From: an uncultured Chitinophaga sp.
GTDB taxonomy: Bacteria > Bacteroidota > Bacteroidia > Chitinophagales > Chitinophagaceae
DNA length: 64,000 nt
Direction: 5' to 3'
NCBI RefSeq assembly: GCF_946479755.1
Contig: NZ_CAMLHC010000029.1
Coordinates: 1 to 64,000, forward strand
The notes beneath the pieces were generated by a model. It was not told where the DNA came from and made no database searches. It saw only the letters and a program-made list of their open reading frames with translations. The position numbers were made by a program, and so were the translations under genes. Positions 53,691-62,433 of this stretch are shown piece after piece. Positions within the stretch are counted from its first letter, which is position 1. Every line of letters starts with the position of its first letter.

Positions 53691-54281
53691 ATGAAACCAT
53701 TAATTGTGCCGGCATTCATGCTTATGCTCGCGCTGTCGTCCTCATGCAAAAAAGACAGCCATGACAGTCAACCGGAACCAACTGTCGAAAAAAAACCATC
53801 CGTAGAATTTATCAGTATGAAAGTGGATGGCGCCTTCTACGTGGACTCACTGACCACCCAAAGTTACTTTCAAAAAACCAATGCCGAATTCTCCATGCTT
53901 GAAGTAGGGGGGATAGATCCTGCTGTAGGTAAAGCGGGAAAGGACAAAAAAGTAAAATTGTATGTCAGGATCAACTTCCCCGGGCATGAAATCAAAACGG
54001 GTGTCTACGGCACCGTCCAGGCGGGCATCGACAACGCCTTCGACTGGCAGACTTTCATTGATGGCTGGGGAATCCAGGACATCTACCATGGCTCGGGCAA
54101 CAATAACAAGCATCCGGACGCGGCCTTCCGGATTGAGATCACCCGCAACGACGGAGTTTTCCTCGAAGGCACCTTTAGCGGAACAGCTTTCGGAGGAGAC
54201 AAAGATGTATCAGGACTGAAAAAAGAGATTACAGAAGGCAAATTCAAAATTGCGAAAGAGAGGATGGTCATTATAAAATAA
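53691..54281 (+). CDS. Lipoprotein of unknown function, 196 aa
   Basis: A lipoprotein with lipobox C19 (SSSC) and a charged linker. The mature domain is beta-rich. A C-terminal block (GVFLEGTFSGTAFGGDKD...ITEGKFKI) resembles that of small DUF6252/DUF5025-like lipoproteins of Bacteroidota, where such domains bind ligands at the membrane. No catalytic motif was found. It is alone on its strand between a hairpin upstream and a strong terminator downstream, so it is probably monocistronic, with possible attenuation. Function is unknown. Confidence 0.8.
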   Translation: MKPLIVPAFMLMLALSSSCKKDSHDSQPEPTVEKKPSVEFISMKVDGAFYVDSLTTQSYFQKTNAEFSMLEVGGIDPAVGKAGKDKKVKLYVRINFPGHEIKTGVYGTVQAGIDNAFDWQTFIDGWGIQDIYHGSGNNNKHPDAAFRIEITRNDGVFLEGTFSGTAFGGDKDVSGLKKEITEGKFKIAKERMVIIK

Positions 54282-54301
54282 TCCACGGCTGAAGTAATCA
54301 C

Positions 54302-54350
54302 AACCGGTATGAGCAGCAGGCATGACCCGCTTTCATACCGGTTATTTTTT
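54302..54350 (+). terminator. Intrinsic terminator after the lipoprotein gene
   Basis: An 11-bp perfect stem (54302-54312 with 54333-54343) with a 20-base loop that can fold further, followed by TTTTTT on the plus strand. Confidence 0.75.
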
Positions 54351-54352
54351 CT

Positions 54353-54994
54353 TTACGCTATTAATCCCAACGCCCGGTACATCCGGTCATAAATAGCTTT
54401 TACCACTGCGTTCTTTTTAACATTATAGTCACGCGCATTCTCCACTCCCCGGGCTGCCTCGTACTTAATGGCGGCATAACGCTCACGGTCCTCCGGATGC
54501 TGGCGGAGCCAGTTGCGGAACAGGATATGCCGTACCGCCTCGGGACACTCGGGACTGAAAATGTGCAGGTTTACCCGCGGATGCTCCAGCCGGAACATAC
54601 GGTGCTGATACCAGGTAGGCTCCCGCACCTCCAGCCGGTAGCCGAGCGCCTCCAGCGCCGGAGCGTAGGCGGCTTCGTTAGCTGAATCAGCCACTATCAC
54701 ATCCATGTCTATTACCGGCTTGGCGGGTAAATGTTCTACCGCCGTAGAGCCAACATGTTCTATATGCAGGGCAGTATCGCCAAGCGCCTGCTGCACCTGC
54801 GCCCGCAGCTGTTCAAACCATACCGGCCATTGCGGATTATAATCTTCGATGTGAATCTGCTCTTGTACAGGAACACCGTTTACCCACGGCATTTCATCCG
54901 GGTCTGATTCCGCCTGATGAATGATATCATGTACAGAAAGCGAGGCTGGAATATAATACAGGTTACGGTCAACAGACATCTTCTTTATTTTCAT
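54353..54994 (-). CDS. GrpB/UPF0157-family protein (nucleotidyltransferase-like)
   Basis: A 213-aa protein; the ATG at 54994 is used, with 54979 as an alternative and GTG upstream as unlikely. The GrpB core starts at about residue 45: IHIEDYNPQWPVWFEQL, then HIEHVGSTAVEHLPAKPVIDMDVIV, with GSTA and DMDV resembling the catalytic pocket of nucleotidyltransferases. The family has no established activity in most hosts. An N-terminal extension of about 40 residues is not part of the core. It is the gene just after the AraC regulator on the same strand, but it need not be a target. Confidence 0.88.
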   Translation of the reverse strand: MKIKKMSVDRNLYYIPASLSVHDIIHQAESDPDEMPWVNGVPVQEQIHIEDYNPQWPVWFEQLRAQVQQALGDTALHIEHVGSTAVEHLPAKPVIDMDVIVADSANEAAYAPALEALGYRLEVREPTWYQHRMFRLEHPRVNLHIFSPECPEAVRHILFRNWLRQHPEDRERYAAIKYEAARGVENARDYNVKKNAVVKAIYDRMYRALGLIA

Positions 54995-55045
54995 GTAAAA
55001 TACAAATAACTCCCTGGCGCAAAAGATAAAATACACCAGCCACGG

Positions 55046-55912
55046 TCAGGCAACAGCTCCTTTCACCGCCGGTTTACGGAAAACAGTAGGACTCACGCCA
55101 TGTTGTTTTCTGAACACCCTGTTGAGATGGCTCTCATCAGTAAACCCGAACTCGTCGGCGATCTGCCCGATCGTCAGCGCACTGTTGAGCAACCGCTGCT
55201 CCACCAGCTTCATCCTGTATTGGCTGATGTACTGCTGTAGGCCCACACCGGTAAACTTCTTGAAGTATTCACTCACGTAGTTGGCCGACAAGTGAAAACT
55301 GGCGGCCAGAAACTCCATCTTTAACCGGTCCGGCTCACCAATATGCGTATGGATGTGTACCAGCATTTTGTTGATCAGTGGCTCTTCTGCATCACGGGCA
55401 CTTTCCCGGGTGCTGTCGGCCACATTGCGGGCCAGTATGTTAAGCAACAGGGAGATAAAATGCTGCATGTTTTCCTGGTAGTGGTCTTTCTGCTGGTCAT
55501 GCTCTTCTATCATGCTGCGGATCAGCTGCCCGATAATACGATGGTCGCCCGGATCGGTAATCTGTATACACTGAAAACGGTTATGCTGAAAGAAAATATG
55601 CTCCAGCTGCTTCAGCCACCGGAGCGCGCGCTCCTGGTCCTGTGCCTGTTTATATTGCGAGATAAATATTTCCGAGAAACGGATCGAACAGAAACGGGTG
55701 GGCGTTTCACTAAGAAATCCCCTGCAGTCCAACGGGGTGAAAAGAAAAGTATCTCCTTTGGCGTAGGACAGCTTATTCAGGTTTACTTCCCGTGAGCCGC
55801 TGCCTTCCAGTATATGCACAATCTCAAAGAAGTGATATACCAGCGGGCGCTTCTCCCACTGCTCTTCTGCTGACACCTGTAAATCAAACGGCCGGTAAAG
55901 TAATTTTTCCAT
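55046..55912 (-). CDS. AraC-family transcriptional regulator
   Basis: A 288-aa regulator. The N-terminal 150 or so residues form a cupin-like sensing domain (VYHFFEIVHILEGSGSREVN... typical of this fold). The C-terminal about 100 residues carry the two AraC helix-turn-helix motifs: FHLSANYVSEYFKKFTGVGLQQYI, then IGQIADEFGFTDESHLNRVFRKQHGVSPTVFR. It is divergent from the alpha/beta hydrolase at 56009 across 96 bases, so it probably controls it. Confidence 0.95.
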   Translation of the reverse strand: MEKLLYRPFDLQVSAEEQWEKRPLVYHFFEIVHILEGSGSREVNLNKLSYAKGDTFLFTPLDCRGFLSETPTRFCSIRFSEIFISQYKQAQDQERALRWLKQLEHIFFQHNRFQCIQITDPGDHRIIGQLIRSMIEEHDQQKDHYQENMQHFISLLLNILARNVADSTRESARDAEEPLINKMLVHIHTHIGEPDRLKMEFLAASFHLSANYVSEYFKKFTGVGLQQYISQYRMKLVEQRLLNSALTIGQIADEFGFTDESHLNRVFRKQHGVSPTVFRKPAVKGAVA

Positions 55913-55971
55913 ACCTGTAAATATACTGAATAAACCCGGGGATATACCTCCGCCACCAGTTCCGGCCGCCC

Positions 55972-55979
55972 TAATTTTG
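55972..55979 (+). promoter_or_regulatory. Candidate -7 element for the alpha/beta hydrolase
   Basis: TAATTTTG is an exact TAnnTTTG match 30 bases before the ATG at 56009, within the AraC/hydrolase intergenic region. No good -33 element is seen, consistent with activator control. Confidence 0.45.
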
Positions 55980-56008
55980 ACTTGTCAATAACACAAAAAC
56001 ATACAACG

Positions 56009-56836
56009 ATGAACAATACACTCAGCACAGCAACCAGCATCATTACAGGCCAACAACAATATTTCACTACCGGCGACGGCGTACGCATCGCCTACCAGCT
56101 GGATGGCGAAGCCGGCAAACCCGTACTGGTACTGTCCAATTCCATCGCTACCAACTATCATATGTGGGACGCACAGATAGCAGCCTTCGGCCCCCATTTC
56201 CAGGTACTGCGGTTCGATACCAGGGGCAACGGCGCTTCCGGCGCTCCGGCCGGCGATTATTCTCTCGGCCGTATGTCCCTCGACGTTATCGGATTGCTGG
56301 ACCACCTCGGCATGGAACGGGTGCATTTCCTGGGCCTTTCCCTCGGCGGCTTCATCGCCCAGTATATTGCCACACATGCGCCGGAGCGGATAGACAGGCT
56401 GATACTGGCACACACCGCCGCCCACCTGGGCCCGCAGGAAGGTTTTAATAACAGCATCCACTCCCTGAGACAACAGCCGGACATGGCCGCATTTGAACAT
56501 ATGTTTATCCACAACTGGTTCCCCGCCGCCATGATCAACGCTGAAGATCCCCGCATCGCTCCGTTCCGGAAAGTGATCCTGGCCATGTCTCCGACCGGAC
56601 TGGCAGGCTCTTTTGCCGCCGTGCGCGATGGCGATCTGCGTGCAACAGCGCAACTGATTCCCCATCAGACGCTGGTCATCGGCGGCGATAATGATACGGT
56701 GACATTACCGGAGCACAGCGCCTACCTCGCTGAAGCCATCCCGAATGCCCGGCTGGTCATGCTGCCGGCGGTACACCTGTCCAATGTGGAGCTGAAGGAA
56801 ACATTTAATCAGACGGTGCTGGCATTCCTGCGGTAA
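56009..56836 (+). CDS. Alpha/beta hydrolase, 3-oxoadipate enol-lactonase-like
   Basis: A 275-aa protein; the ATG at 56009 is used because the longer frame starts with TTG. The catalytic triad is visible: nucleophile S111 in GLSLGG, acid D229 in GGDNDTVT and H256 in AVHLSNVE. The oxyanion region is LSNSIATNYHMWD, the motif of PcaD-type enol-lactonases. No signal peptide. The family opens lactones in aromatic degradation, but no other genes of the beta-ketoadipate pathway are nearby, so the substrate may be another lactone or ester. It is divergent from an AraC regulator. Confidence 0.88.
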   Translation: MNNTLSTATSIITGQQQYFTTGDGVRIAYQLDGEAGKPVLVLSNSIATNYHMWDAQIAAFGPHFQVLRFDTRGNGASGAPAGDYSLGRMSLDVIGLLDHLGMERVHFLGLSLGGFIAQYIATHAPERIDRLILAHTAAHLGPQEGFNNSIHSLRQQPDMAAFEHMFIHNWFPAAMINAEDPRIAPFRKVILAMSPTGLAGSFAAVRDGDLRATAQLIPHQTLVIGGDNDTVTLPEHSAYLAEAIPNARLVMLPAVHLSNVELKETFNQTVLAFLR

Positions 56837-56875
56837 AACAGCAACCGCGAAATTTAGCTATCTTGCCGGCCAGAT

Positions 56876-57370
56876 ATGGAAATACCACTGATCGACCAGG
56901 ATCTCTTACTCGAACGTTTCGACGGCAAAGGCGGATGGACTTTCATCCGCCTGCCGGACTTGCCCAAAAGCGGAAAAGGCTACTTTGGCATGCGCAAAGT
57001 CCGTGGCTTCATTGATCAATATGAGCTGCCCCCCTGTAATCTCATGCCCTTCAAAAAAGGCGTGATGATGCTGCCGGTAAAAGCCGCTATCCGTAAACAG
57101 ATTAAAAAAGAAGCCGGCGAACAGGTCCGGTTGATATTATATCCGGTGGGCCAGCCAACCAAAGAGATCATCCCCAATGATTTCCTGGAATGCCTGCAGG
57201 ATGAACCGGCCGCCCTGCGCAATTTCCAGGCGATGCCGGCTACCGAACAGGAAAAATGCCTGCAGTGGCTGATGGAAGTCAGTGTGCCCGACGCCCGGAT
57301 TCAACGGATGGCAGACGCTATCAACCATCTCGCCGAAGGCAGAAGTTACCTGGGTACAAAAATGAAATAA
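56876..57370 (+). CDS. YdeI/OmpD-associated-like protein with DUF1905-like N-terminus
   Basis: A 164-aa cytoplasmic protein. The N-terminal about 100 residues match DUF1905 (WTFIRLPDLPKS, GKGYFGMRKVRGFIDQYEL, MMLPVKAAIRKQI). The C-terminal about 60 residues match the YdeI/OmdA domain, with ECLQDEPAALRNFQAMPATEQEKCLQWL. The two are commonly found together. YdeI-like proteins have been linked to stress and peptide resistance in some bacteria, but the mechanism is unclear. It follows the hydrolase by 39 bases on the same strand and may be co-transcribed. Confidence 0.85.
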   Translation: MEIPLIDQDLLLERFDGKGGWTFIRLPDLPKSGKGYFGMRKVRGFIDQYELPPCNLMPFKKGVMMLPVKAAIRKQIKKEAGEQVRLILYPVGQPTKEIIPNDFLECLQDEPAALRNFQAMPATEQEKCLQWLMEVSVPDARIQRMADAINHLAEGRSYLGTKMK

Positions 57371-57435
57371 AAAGCGCCCGTCGCAATTAAAAGTAGTGTA
57401 ACCACCATATGGGGGATTCCCGACAATCTCTTCCG

Positions 57436-58008
57436 TCAATTATGGGAAATGTCCCTGTTGTTCATCTGTTTACGCATGTCTTCGAGGATCCTGACAGCCT
57501 CATCATAACGTGCACTGGCCACCGGCAACGTCTTTTTGACATAGGAACTGATGGCAGTGTCCTTTGCATTGGTATATCGCTGTAACCGCTGGACCGTCCG
57601 TTTCTGTTCCTGTACCATCCGTTTAATATAAGCCCGGTCCATATCATCACGGTCACGCAGCAACGCTATTTCATCCTGGTCGTCCCGGCTCAGTTCCGGC
57701 GCCAGTGTGGATCCCTCTTGACGGGCTATCTCCTGCAACTGTAAAGTGGAAGCCGTGCGCTCTTTGACAATATCAGCCCCAAATTTCTTTACCCTTTCAT
57801 TTTTAGCTTTCTGTGAAGCCAGTTCTCCCAACCGGATCTCTTTCAGATCAGACGCAGCCATATGTCCCACAAAACTCCGTTCATCCACCGGTTCCACCGT
57901 TTCCGGCGCGGCAGCGGTACTGTCACGTCTTTCTTCCTGTGCAGGTTTCGACTGTTGCCCGCAAGCCATCAGCACAATAGCCAACACAGGGATACAAAGC
58001 TTTTTCAT
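57436..58008 (-). CDS. DUF4142-family exported lipoprotein
   Basis: A 190-aa protein; the ATG at 58008 is preferred over two earlier starts because it places a signal peptide with lipobox C16 (VLMAC). The mature region is a four-helix, ferritin-like DUF4142 domain, with FVGHMAASDLKEIRLGELASQKAKNERVKKFGADIV and later DDMDRAYIKRMVQEQKRTVQRLQRY. Family members are exported and often stress-linked, but metal binding is not evident here. It is convergent with the YdeI-like gene; no good terminator was seen between them. Confidence 0.85.
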   Translation of the reverse strand: MKKLCIPVLAIVLMACGQQSKPAQEERRDSTAAAPETVEPVDERSFVGHMAASDLKEIRLGELASQKAKNERVKKFGADIVKERTASTLQLQEIARQEGSTLAPELSRDDQDEIALLRDRDDMDRAYIKRMVQEQKRTVQRLQRYTNAKDTAISSYVKKTLPVASARYDEAVRILEDMRKQMNNRDISHN

Positions 58009-58074
58009 AATCATCCTTTTAGGAAAAAGCCTCAATTGCGGTGCCAGTTGTAACAAGGTCAGTCATCCGGCGGC

Positions 58075-58785
58075 CTATTTCCGCAGCAGCCGGTTGTTGA
58101 TAATCTTCTCCAGCACCTCTTCTTTCTGGTATTTGCTAATGGGCACCTGGAATGAACCCACGTGCAGGATATTTCCTTCAATAGCGCCAATATGTTGCAT
58201 ATTGACCACATAAGATTTATGCGGTTGTATAAACTGCTGGGCCGGCAGCATCTCTACGACGGACTTCAGCGTGGCGTGGGTCAGGATTTTTTTATCCGCC
58301 GTATATACGGCCACGTAGTTTTCAAATGCCTCCACGAAAAGGATGTCCTGGTATAACACCTTCTCCAGTTTTTTTTCTGACTTTATAAAAAAATAGGGAG
58401 ACAGCTGCGTGTGCTGCGCTGCAAAATAGTCATACGCTTTGTTGGCCGCCTTCAGAAAACGCTCAAAAGAGATAGGTTTCAGCAGGTAGTCCAGTACGTC
58501 CAGTTCAAAACCCTGCATAGCATAACGTTCATAGGCGGTAGTGAAAATCACCTTCGGCGGCTGCGGGTAATTTTTCAAAAATTCAATACCGGAGATATAA
58601 GGCATTTCAATATCCAGCAGCAACAGGTCTACCGGCTGTTGTTTTAATACGGCGTTCAACTGCACCGCATCTTCACAAACAGCTACCACGTCCAGGAAGC
58701 CGGTCCGTGCTGCATATCCCATGATACCTTTGGCAGCAAGCGGCTCATCGTCCGTGATCACACAACGTATGGTTACAGGGTTCAT
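58075..58785 (-). CDS. LytTR-family response regulator
   Basis: A 236-aa regulator. The receiver has acidic D12-D13, the phosphorylation site D58 in LLLLDIEMP, and the switch Lys/Thr region TTAYERYA. A LytTR DNA-binding domain occupies about 140-232 (DILFVEAFENYVAVYT, FIQPHKSYVVNMQHI). Its start overlaps the sensor gene's stop by four bases (ATGA). It should bind direct repeats in target promoters; the adjacent acyltransferase operon is the simplest target. Confidence 0.95.
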   Translation of the reverse strand: MNPVTIRCVITDDEPLAAKGIMGYAARTGFLDVVAVCEDAVQLNAVLKQQPVDLLLLDIEMPYISGIEFLKNYPQPPKVIFTTAYERYAMQGFELDVLDYLLKPISFERFLKAANKAYDYFAAQHTQLSPYFFIKSEKKLEKVLYQDILFVEAFENYVAVYTADKKILTHATLKSVVEMLPAQQFIQPHKSYVVNMQHIGAIEGNILHVGSFQVPISKYQKEEVLEKIINNRLLRK

Positions 58786-59828
58786 GCTTGTAAAGTAAGT
58801 TTTAATTCAGCTACAAATTGTTGTTCTTTTATGCCCGCGGAAAAATAATGCCTGTCCGGATACAGCAACTCCAGCCGCCGCTGCAGGTTCTCCAGCCCGA
58901 TGCCTTTTTCCCGCGTTGCCGGCAGCCCCTCTATCTCCGGCGCTGCGGCAGGGATGGAGTTCTGTACAAGGAAACAAATATCCGCTCCCTGTTTGCGCAG
59001 CTCCAGCTGCAGGAGGTAATCGCCCCCGATGTATTTAAAAGCGTTTTCCACCAGCGGAAGTAACAGTAACGGATATACTTTTTCATCCTGCAACTGCTCG
59101 TCAAAATGCAGCTGCAACCGTAACCGGGGAGAGGAACGTATCTTCTGCAGATCGATAAACCGTTGCATGTACTGTATCTCCTGTTGAATGCCTACCATCT
59201 CCTGCTGGTCGTACAACTGGTACCGCAGCAGGTCTGCAAACTGCTCCACTGTTTTTTTGGCGGCCACCACATCATCGTCCATCTGAAAGTAAATGGTGTT
59301 CAGCGCGTTGAACAGGAAATGCGGATGATATTGTGCCCGCAGGAATTTCAGTTCTGTCTCAAGTTTATCGTTGGTGATTTTCTCCAGCTGCAGCCGGTTC
59401 TGCACATAGGCCTGGAAATAAAGATGGCTTCTCCTTACGCCGTAATAAATCAATGCATAAAACAAGGGGATCAGGTTCACATCCACCAGGTCGTACCATT
59501 GCAGCCCGTCGTCCGTCAGCGCTACCATCGGTGTCAGGAAGATATTCTGTACCAGCAGGTTGATCAAAAAAACGCCCAGCACCTCCTGCCCGATCCGTTT
59601 GGAGGAAAAATCATGCTGCCACCGCCGGTCGTAGTAGGCAAACAGGCGGTTATATGCCCAGATGAACACATAACCCATGATGGCACTGAAGGCCATCTCT
59701 ATGCCGTTCAGCGTCCAGGACCGGCGCCAGAACAGCATTCCCGATACGGAGTCCGCCAGCAGGCGGATGGTAAAATACGCCAGCAGTCCATATAACGGGG
59801 GGAATATATATTTCGTAAAGAACCTCAT
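58782..59828 (-). CDS. LytS/YehU-type sensor histidine kinase
   Basis: A 348-aa membrane sensor. Four hydrophobic helices occupy about the first 135 residues, with no large sensory loop. The His_kinase block is LRAQYHPHFLFNALN with H170 as the likely phosphorylation site. The HATPase region has LLLPLVENAFKYIGG and a G-box GIGLENLQRRLELLYPD near the end. It is co-transcribed with the LytTR regulator downstream and the acyltransferase upstream through ATGA overlaps. The stimulus is unknown; a membrane-embedded signal is suggested by the lack of a periplasmic domain. Confidence 0.93.
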   Translation of the reverse strand: MRFFTKYIFPPLYGLLAYFTIRLLADSVSGMLFWRRSWTLNGIEMAFSAIMGYVFIWAYNRLFAYYDRRWQHDFSSKRIGQEVLGVFLINLLVQNIFLTPMVALTDDGLQWYDLVDVNLIPLFYALIYYGVRRSHLYFQAYVQNRLQLEKITNDKLETELKFLRAQYHPHFLFNALNTIYFQMDDDVVAAKKTVEQFADLLRYQLYDQQEMVGIQQEIQYMQRFIDLQKIRSSPRLRLQLHFDEQLQDEKVYPLLLLPLVENAFKYIGGDYLLQLELRKQGADICFLVQNSIPAAAPEIEGLPATREKGIGLENLQRRLELLYPDRHYFSAGIKEQQFVAELKLTLQA

Positions 59829-61033
59829 GTCAGCGGTACTGTGTGTGGTTGTAAGGCGGGATTATCCACCGTTGCTGTGGCTGTTTTGCCTTGCCGGCGG
59901 GAAGCCGGCTTCATTCCGAACAGAAAGCGCATCGGCGCGTAAGGCCGGATAAACAGATGAAAGATACTCATACTTATCATGAAAGTCACCAGGACGGTAA
60001 AAATATATTTCAGCCCGATGTCTTCCTGCAAGGTGGACAGGTAGTAGGTCAATATGACGATCACCGTCTGGTGCAGGATATAAAACGGGTACACCGCTTC
60101 GTTGGCATAGGCCAGCACCCGGCTTTTCCGGTTGAGATACCGTTTGCCATACCCTACAGCGGTAAACACCCACATCCAGGCACTGACCACCGCCAGCGCG
60201 GTATAACACCACCCGGTCCATCCCGGCCAGCCGTGCGCCGGCTCCAGGCCGTTCCACCGGAAATAATTGATGATAATGATGCTTACAAATGCCACGGCAA
60301 AAGAGCTGCGCCGGTTACGCTCCAGGCTATCCATCAGCAAAGGATTGGCAATACAGACAAAACCAGCCACCAGGTACAGCATCCAGTAAGGGAAATAGGC
60401 ATAGTCGTGGACCAGGTCGTTGGTGGCGCCGAACTTACGGGCAAGAAAAGCATGGGAGATCACGCTGGGTACCATCAGCAGGTAGATCCATTTGCCGGAG
60501 GCCAGGCCGTTGAGCTTTTGCAGCCATTTTTTCCCTGCGGGCGATGACCACCAGACAAACAAAGGAGCACACAGGATATCATACACCAGCAGGTAACAGA
60601 TAAACCAGAGATGATGCCAGCTCATATTGCCTTTGGGGTAGGCGCCGGTATGGAACATTTCTGCATAAAACTGCCAGAAATTGCCTTTATAGCCCTGGGT
60701 CACCCGTTCGAGGTATACCTGTGGCGGCACAATCACCAGTATGCCCAGCAGCAGCGGCACAAAAAGACGGCGGAACCGGAGGCCCAGGAAACCGCCACCG
60801 CTGCGGCTTTGCAGCATATAGTAGCTCACGGTGCCGGAGATGAAGAACAACAGCGGCATCCGGAACCGGTGCAGAAAATCATTCATTTCCAGCAATACGT
60901 GGCTGGTAGCGTTGTTTTTGATATGCCATTCCCAGTAAGCCACATAGGGCATTGCGGAATGGAAAAGGAGCACGCCGGCGATAGCGATGATCCGCAGCCA
61001 GTCCAGGTAAGTTTGTCGGGAGGAGGTTTGCAT
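59825..61033 (-). CDS. Acyltransferase family 3 membrane protein
   Basis: A 402-aa inner-membrane enzyme with about 10 helices. The N-terminal family motif is LDWLRIIAIAGVLLFH with H25 as the putative catalytic His. The MPYVAYWEWHIKN segment follows, and later MPLLFFISGTVSYYML and PFYILHQTVIVIL. OafA-like enzymes O-acetylate surface glycans. It is the first gene of a three-gene operon with a LytS/LytTR system, so surface acylation may be directly coupled to signalling. A TAGGTTTG box lies just upstream. Confidence 0.9.
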   Translation of the reverse strand: MQTSSRQTYLDWLRIIAIAGVLLFHSAMPYVAYWEWHIKNNATSHVLLEMNDFLHRFRMPLLFFISGTVSYYMLQSRSGGGFLGLRFRRLFVPLLLGILVIVPPQVYLERVTQGYKGNFWQFYAEMFHTGAYPKGNMSWHHLWFICYLLVYDILCAPLFVWWSSPAGKKWLQKLNGLASGKWIYLLMVPSVISHAFLARKFGATNDLVHDYAYFPYWMLYLVAGFVCIANPLLMDSLERNRRSSFAVAFVSIIIINYFRWNGLEPAHGWPGWTGWCYTALAVVSAWMWVFTAVGYGKRYLNRKSRVLAYANEAVYPFYILHQTVIVILTYYLSTLQEDIGLKYIFTVLVTFMISMSIFHLFIRPYAPMRFLFGMKPASRRQGKTATATVDNPALQPHTVPLT

Positions 61034-61049
61034 GAAGATTAATTTTACA

Positions 61050-61057
61050 CAAACCTA
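61050..61057 (-). promoter_or_regulatory. Candidate promoter of the acyltransferase/LytS/LytTR operon
   Basis: The minus strand has TAGGTTTG, an exact TAnnTTTG match. A TTTT block about 20 bases further upstream (near 61078) could be a -33 element with one mismatch. The leader would be only about 12 bases. Confidence 0.45.
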
Positions 61058-61202
61058 GCCGCTGGCGGCACCGTAGTAAAAGATATTTGACATGTGGACC
61101 GTTTTGGGCGGTCAACAGACCATCCAACGGAACCCGTCATCTTGTCACTTGTTATTTTAATGTAATCCCTGTAAATTACCCTCAATTAAGCTATCCTATA
61201 CC

Positions 61203-61835
61203 ATGAATGACTTGCAGCAAGTGACCGGCCTGCACGCGGCCGGAGCTATTATCAGACATCTGTCCCCCTTTGCCAGCCTGACTTCACACGAAAACGGCTT
61301 TGAGTTGCCCGCTGCTATCTACCAACAATGGGTGAAGCCCTACTACATGAATGTCTGTTCCGGGAACGATGAATGGATCGAACCTTTTTACCGGGTTAAA
61401 TCATTGATTACACACGACTTGACAACTTTACTACTCGGCGACGCCCATTGGCCGGCCAAAAAAGTAGGCGCTTACTTCGCCGCTGTCAACCAGTACACTG
61501 ACCTGGTGGATATCATCGGCACGCATTTCCTGAAAAGTGAGCTGTCCTGCGTAGGCAGTACCTATACGCTGGTACTGGCCAGCTTTAACAACGAGAAAAG
61601 TGTGGCGTACCTCGACAAATACCTGCATTATTACCTGAAAAGGCCCGATCTGCATTTCGACCAGCAGGCCGCCATGGAAGCCTCCCTGTACCTTGATGCT
61701 ATCAACGGCACCAATCATACCAGCCAGCATTTCCCCAACTGGGAAAAGCTACGCCAGCAATGGCTCCATTCTTTCGGGCTGTCCCTGCATCCGCTCGAAG
61801 AACAGCTGGCAGTAATCAAAAATCTGCGAAACTGA
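61203..61835 (+). CDS. DUF6000-like protein, 210 aa
   Basis: A soluble protein without a signal peptide. It carries a pattern I associate with DUF6000: YYMNVCSG near residue 50, then DAHWPAKKVGAYFAAV, DIIGTHFLKSELSCVGSTYTLVLASF and YLDKYLHYYLKRPDLHFDQQAAMEASLYLD. The family is helical, HEAT-like, and has no known activity; in other bacteria members occur in polymorphic-toxin-immunity contexts, but no toxin gene is nearby. It starts a run of plus-strand genes and is separated by four bases from the next. Confidence 0.7.
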   Translation: MNDLQQVTGLHAAGAIIRHLSPFASLTSHENGFELPAAIYQQWVKPYYMNVCSGNDEWIEPFYRVKSLITHDLTTLLLGDAHWPAKKVGAYFAAVNQYTDLVDIIGTHFLKSELSCVGSTYTLVLASFNNEKSVAYLDKYLHYYLKRPDLHFDQQAAMEASLYLDAINGTNHTSQHFPNWEKLRQQWLHSFGLSLHPLEEQLAVIKNLRN

Positions 61836-61839
61836 TGTT

Positions 61840-62376
61840 ATGAAATACATTTCCCTTACCCTGATGATCGTATTACTGGGCCTGGCTTCCGTACAAGCCC
61901 AGTACCGCCCCTCTTTCCCGGATGAAAACGGGCTGAAAGTAAAAGAAGATTATCCCCCTTACGAGCCAACGGTGATAGCCGCCGCTGACTGGCTGGTGGA
62001 AACCGACGCCGACCAGCAGACCGACGTCCGGGAAGCAACCAACCGCTTCATTGTCCGGTGGGTATATGGTGCGCCTAACGTGCGGCTTACTTTCGACAAG
62101 CCCCATGAAAAACTGATGCGCAACAACCTGCCGCTGATACCAGTGTACTTCGCCAATTATGCCAGCTATTGCATCCGGCACCAACCTTGCGAAGATGTCA
62201 TGGAACCTACGAAAGCGGCTTTGACAGCTATCGCCAAAGTTTATAAAAAAGGTATCCTTGTAAAAAAGAACAAAATGCTGGACAAGCTCGTGGAAGCGGT
62301 AGAACAAAACCAGCTGAAAGCCTACATCCGTCAATATCCGGGGCTGGTTCCGCCGGGAACACTTGGAATTTTATAA
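61840..62376 (+). CDS. Secreted protein of unknown function, 178 aa
   Basis: It has a signal peptide (1-20, ending VQAQ). The mature protein is alpha-helical with no recognised family: RFIVRWVYGAPNVRLTF, VYFANYASYCIRHQ and KNKMLDKLVEAVEQNQLKAYI can be seen. Two cysteines (C112 in SYCIRH and C117 in QPCED) are close together and could pair. It begins four bases after the DUF6000-like gene, so the two form an operon and may act together across the inner membrane. Confidence 0.75.
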   Translation: MKYISLTLMIVLLGLASVQAQYRPSFPDENGLKVKEDYPPYEPTVIAAADWLVETDADQQTDVREATNRFIVRWVYGAPNVRLTFDKPHEKLMRNNLPLIPVYFANYASYCIRHQPCEDVMEPTKAALTAIAKVYKKGILVKKNKMLDKLVEAVEQNQLKAYIRQYPGLVPPGTLGIL

Positions 62377-62433
62377 CCCAGTCTCTATTTTTACCGGATG
62401 GCTATGACCATCCGATAAAATAAAGATGCCGTT

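Noticed and set aside
62395..62414. 7-bp hairpin before the GNS-type SGNH hydrolase
   Set aside because: The stem is perfect but no T run follows on the plus strand, so it is not called as a terminator; the gap is too short for other inference.
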